Shown: positions 61,595 to 64,000 of the stretch, in pieces | Numbering within the stretch: position 1 is the first letter of the stretch | Layout: each line of letters starts with the position of its first letter | From: an uncultured Eubacteriales bacterium | Lineage (GTDB): Bacteria > Bacillota > Clostridia > Oscillospirales > Oscillospiraceae | Direction of reading: 5' to 3' | DNA length: 64,000 nucleotides | Assembly (NCBI GenBank): GCA_900546915.1 | Contig: UREY01000002.1 | Coordinates: 62,001-126,000 of the forward strand | Notes under the pieces: generated by a model | Seen by the model: the letters and a program-made list of their open reading frames with translations, nothing else | What the model was told of the DNA's origin: nothing | The model's database searches: none | Translations under genes and position numbers: made by a program

Positions 61595-62687
61595 ACAGCT
61601 GGATCTTCGGAATTTCCGAAATTATCAAAGCCTACAAAGCAGCTTCTCTCCCGGTGTGAATCTGATTGTAGGGGACAATGCCCAGGGGAAGACCAACCTT
61701 TTGGAAGCGGTTTATTATTTATCCACAGGACGGTCGTTTCGCACCAGGCGGGAAATAGAATTAATTCGCTTTGGCGCGGAATATGCGGATTTATCCGGAG
61801 CCGTCAGCGGAGAGGAACGAAAGCAGACCATTCGAACTGTTTTGTTCGCCGGACGCAAGCCGCGGCAGCAGTTTTTAAACGGTGTAAAAAAGAAAACCGC
61901 CGCGGAAATGCGCGGCGTTCTCACGACGGTTTTGTTCTGTCCGGAGGATTTATTGGTTCTGAAGGCCGGAGCGGCCGCCAGACGCCGTTTTTTAGATCAT
62001 GCCTTGTGCCAGCTTCGACCAAGATATGAGGCGGCCCTGGCGGAGTACAGCCGGGTTGTGGAGCAAAAAAGCAAGATTTTGAGGGACCGGTTTGAAAACC
62101 CGTCCCTGTTGCAGGTGCTGCCGGAATATTCCAGCCGGTTATGCCAAGTGGGTGCTGTCATCATCTCCTACCGGGCCAGGTTCCTGAAGAGCTTGGGAGA
62201 GGAGGCGACCCGGTACCACCGGGAGTTCTCCGGCGGCAAGGAGATTTTAGAAATTCCCTACCGCACGGTTTCCACTGTGAAGGATCCGTTTGCGTCGTTG
62301 CAGGAGTTGGAAAAGGACCTGCTTCAGCATGCGGAGTCCCACCATGCGGCGGAATTGGAGTCCGCACAATGCCTCACAGGTCCGCACAAGGATGATTTTG
62401 ATGCTTCCCTGGATGGAATGAGTCTGAAAAGCTATGGTTCTCAGGGACAGACGCGTACAGCCGCCATCAGCTTAAAGCTGGCGCAGAGAGAACTGACCAG
62501 GCGGGACACGGGAGAGGAGCCGGTTTTGCTGTTAGACGACGTCTTGTCCGAATTGGATCCGGGAAGGCAGGATTTTGTTTTAAATCAAATCCAAACCGGA
62601 CAGGTTTTTATTACTTGTTGCGAAAAGGACCGGATAACGAAGATGGGAAAGATTTTGCAAATTCAGGCGGGAGCAGTGATTCGATGA
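61584..62687 (+). CDS. recF: DNA replication and repair protein RecF
   Basis: 367-residue SMC-like ATPase that helps load RecA at gaps. Walker A is [14 protein letters not shown] at ~30, the signature region is [19 protein letters not shown] at ~290, and Walker B is [17 protein letters not shown] at ~316. The start overlaps the S4 gene by 11 bases. The small remB/yaaB gene found between recF and gyrB in Bacillus is absent. Confidence 0.96.
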   Translation: MNLEQLDLRNFRNYQSLQSSFSPGVNLIVGDNAQGKTNLLEAVYYLSTGRSFRTRREIELIRFGAEYADLSGAVSGEERKQTIRTVLFAGRKPRQQFLNGVKKKTAAEMRGVLTTVLFCPEDLLVLKAGAAARRRFLDHALCQLRPRYEAALAEYSRVVEQKSKILRDRFENPSLLQVLPEYSSRLCQVGAVIISYRARFLKSLGEEATRYHREFSGGKEILEIPYRTVSTVKDPFASLQELEKDLLQHAESHHAAELESAQCLTGPHKDDFDASLDGMSLKSYGSQGQTRTAAISLKLAQRELTRRDTGEEPVLLLDDVLSELDPGRQDFVLNQIQTGQVFITCCEKDRITKMGKILQIQAGAVIR

Positions 62688-62716
62688 GTTCATTTAAAAT
62701 AGAAGGAGGTTCGCTC

Positions 62717-64000
62717 ATGTCCGACGAGCTGAACAATACAAGAGTAGAGACGAAATACGACGCCGCGCAAATACAGGTTCTGGAAGGACTGGAAGCGGTT
62801 CGGAAGCGGCCGGGTATGTATATCGGCTCTACCTCCGCCTCCGGTTTGCATCACTTAGTTTATGAGATCGTAGACAACGCCATTGACGAAGCTCTGGCGG
62901 GATACTGCAAGCATATCTCTGTTACCATTCATCCGGGGGAGTCGATTACCGTAACAGACGACGGACGGGGAATTCCTGTGGATATTCAACCGCAGACGGG
63001 AAGGCCGGCCTTGGAAGTGGTTTATACGGTGCTGCACGCCGGCGGAAAATTCGGAGGCGGCGGATACAAGGTGTCCGGCGGCCTGCACGGCGTCGGGGCA
63101 TCCGTGGTCAACGCACTGTCCGTCTGGCTGACCGTGCGGGTTCATAAGGATGGACAAATTTATGAAATGAAATTCTCCCGGGGAGATATTACCCAGGAGA
63201 TGCGGATTGTCGGCCGGACAGACAAAACGGGAACCGAGGTGACCTTCCAGCCGGATCCGGAAATTTTTGATACGGTGATTTTTGATTACGATACGCTGCA
63301 TACCCGGATGCGAGAGGAGGCATTTTTAAATGCCGGCCTGTCCATTACCATTCAGGACGCCAGAGAGAAAGAAGTCCGGCAGGATACCATGTGCTATGAA
63401 GGCGGAATCCGGGAGTTTGCCGTCTGGTGCAATCGAAATAAGACGGCGCTGCACAATGACGTCATTTACATGCGGGGCGTAAAAGGGGAAGCTTCGGCGG
63501 AGGTGGCAATTCAGTACAACGACGGCTTCTCTGAATTCATTTTATCCTTTGCCAATGATGTACACACGCCGGAAGGCGGAATGCACGAAACCGGATTTAA
63601 AGCAGCTTTGACCCGGGCATTGAATGCTTACGGAATCAAAATCGGAGCGATGAAAGGAGATGACCGGGTCCAGGGCGAGGATTGCCGGGAGGGCATTACC
63701 GCCATCATCTCTGTGAAGCTGACCGACGCTCAGTTTGAAGGCCAGACGAAAGCAAAGCTTGGAAACGCCTATATCCGGACCTTGGTAGACGCCGTTGTCA
63801 CAGAGCAGCTGTCCACTTATTTGGAAGAGCATCCACAAACGGCCAGAGCCATTCTGGATAAGGCTTTGACAGCCAACCGGGCCAGAGCCGCTGCGCAAAA
63901 AGCAAGAGATTCCATCCGGAGAAAGACAGCCCTGGGCGGCGCGGCGATGCCGGACAAGCTGCGGGATTGCAATGAATCGGACCCGGCTTTGACGGAAATC
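62717..64000 (+). CDS. gyrB: DNA gyrase subunit B, cut by the window edge
   Basis: ATPase subunit of gyrase; about 428 N-terminal residues visible. The GHKL ATP-binding motifs are YDAAQIQVLEGLEAVRKRPGMYIG, IVDNAIDEALAGYC, VTDDGRGIPVDIQP and GLHGVGASVVNALS; the transducer part includes the QLRTKL-like segment as EGQTKAKLGN. The ATG follows AGAAGGAGGT; an in-frame ATG 11 codons earlier lacks such a site. The TOPRIM half lies beyond the window. Confidence 0.97.
   Translation, partial: MSDELNNTRVETKYDAAQIQVLEGLEAVRKRPGMYIGSTSASGLHHLVYEIVDNAIDEALAGYCKHISVTIHPGESITVTDDGRGIPVDIQPQTGRPALEVVYTVLHAGGKFGGGGYKVSGGLHGVGASVVNALSVWLTVRVHKDGQIYEMKFSRGDITQEMRIVGRTDKTGTEVTFQPDPEIFDTVIFDYDTLHTRMREEAFLNAGLSITIQDAREKEVRQDTMCYEGGIREFAVWCNRNKTALHNDVIYMRGVKGEASAEVAIQYNDGFSEFILSFANDVHTPEGGMHETGFKAALTRALNAYGIKIGAMKGDDRVQGEDCREGITAIISVKLTDAQFEGQTKAKLGNAYIRTLVDAVVTEQLSTYLEEHPQTARAILDKALTANRARAAAQKARDSIRRKTALGGAAMPDKLRDCNESDPALTEI

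Noticed and set aside
62684..62716. In-frame ATG 11 codons upstream of the gyrB start
   Set aside because: The strong AAGGAGG site lies after it and directly precedes the downstream ATG; family N-termini fit the downstream start.

Overview
The window looks like the chromosome of a GC-rich, endospore-forming, anaerobic Firmicute of class Clostridia, most likely Oscillospiraceae-like. This is inferred from gene content: Soj/Spo0J with parS, yabP-yabQ-divIC, ytvI, an S-layer-homology protein, a CIRCE-controlled groESL, a Dlt-type operon, queT, cooT, and the oriC block dnaA-dnaN-S4-recF-gyrB. Most genes have strong AGGAGG-type ribosome binding sites and sigma-A-like promoters. No tRNA, rRNA, CRISPR array, prophage or complete transposase gene was seen.

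Layout. 1-5.3 kb: minus-strand purine operon (purE, purC, a purF paralogue without the glutaminase cysteine, purF, purM) behind a ZTP riboswitch with an intrinsic terminator. 5.5-9.9 kb: M23 peptidase, then an Rrf2 regulator, cysK, nifS and nifU controlled through a perfect palindrome. 10-14.7 kb: AraC regulator, TraX-like protein, and an SLH surface protein flanked by two inverted copies of a MITE-like element. 14.7-18.8 kb: zinc-ribbon protein, parA, parB, coiled-coil protein and serS, with two perfect parS sites. 18.9-25.2 kb: asd, dus, dCMP deaminase, rpsO and pnp. 25.3-31.4 kb: a Dlt-like operon (adenylation enzyme, GNAT, carrier protein, MBOAT, and a DltD-like/polysaccharide-deacetylase fusion). 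31.4-37 kb: queT behind a preQ1-I riboswitch, HAD phosphatase, RNase HI, membrane proteins, RNA methyltransferase, lipid kinase. 37-45 kb: groESL, rpiB, FabG-like SDR, then lspA-rluD-yabP-yabQ-divIC-S1, and apbE with a NusG-II protein. 45-47 kb: a divergent metal module (His-rich protein plus CooT versus a His-rich CsoR-family repressor). 47-58 kb: RluA-type synthase, ytvI, ACT protein, an ACT-less aspartokinase, nrdR, SdpI-like, DUF3048 lipoprotein, a structured RNA, mnmG, a degenerate ADP-ribosylglycohydrolase, and a CapA-like protein. 58.5-64 kb: dnaA, oriC, dnaN, S4 protein, recF and the start of gyrB.

The most interesting items are the five-gene acyl-transfer operon that ends in a DltD-like/deacetylase fusion with a GNAT inserted; the His-rich metal module with divergent consensus promoters around a G4/C6 operator candidate; the two catalytically altered paralogues (PurF-like without Cys, ADP-ribosylglycohydrolase without its Asp motifs); the nested-hairpin RNA upstream of mnmG; and the MITE pair around the SLH gene. 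Functions are inferred by reading the translated sequence; no database search was possible.
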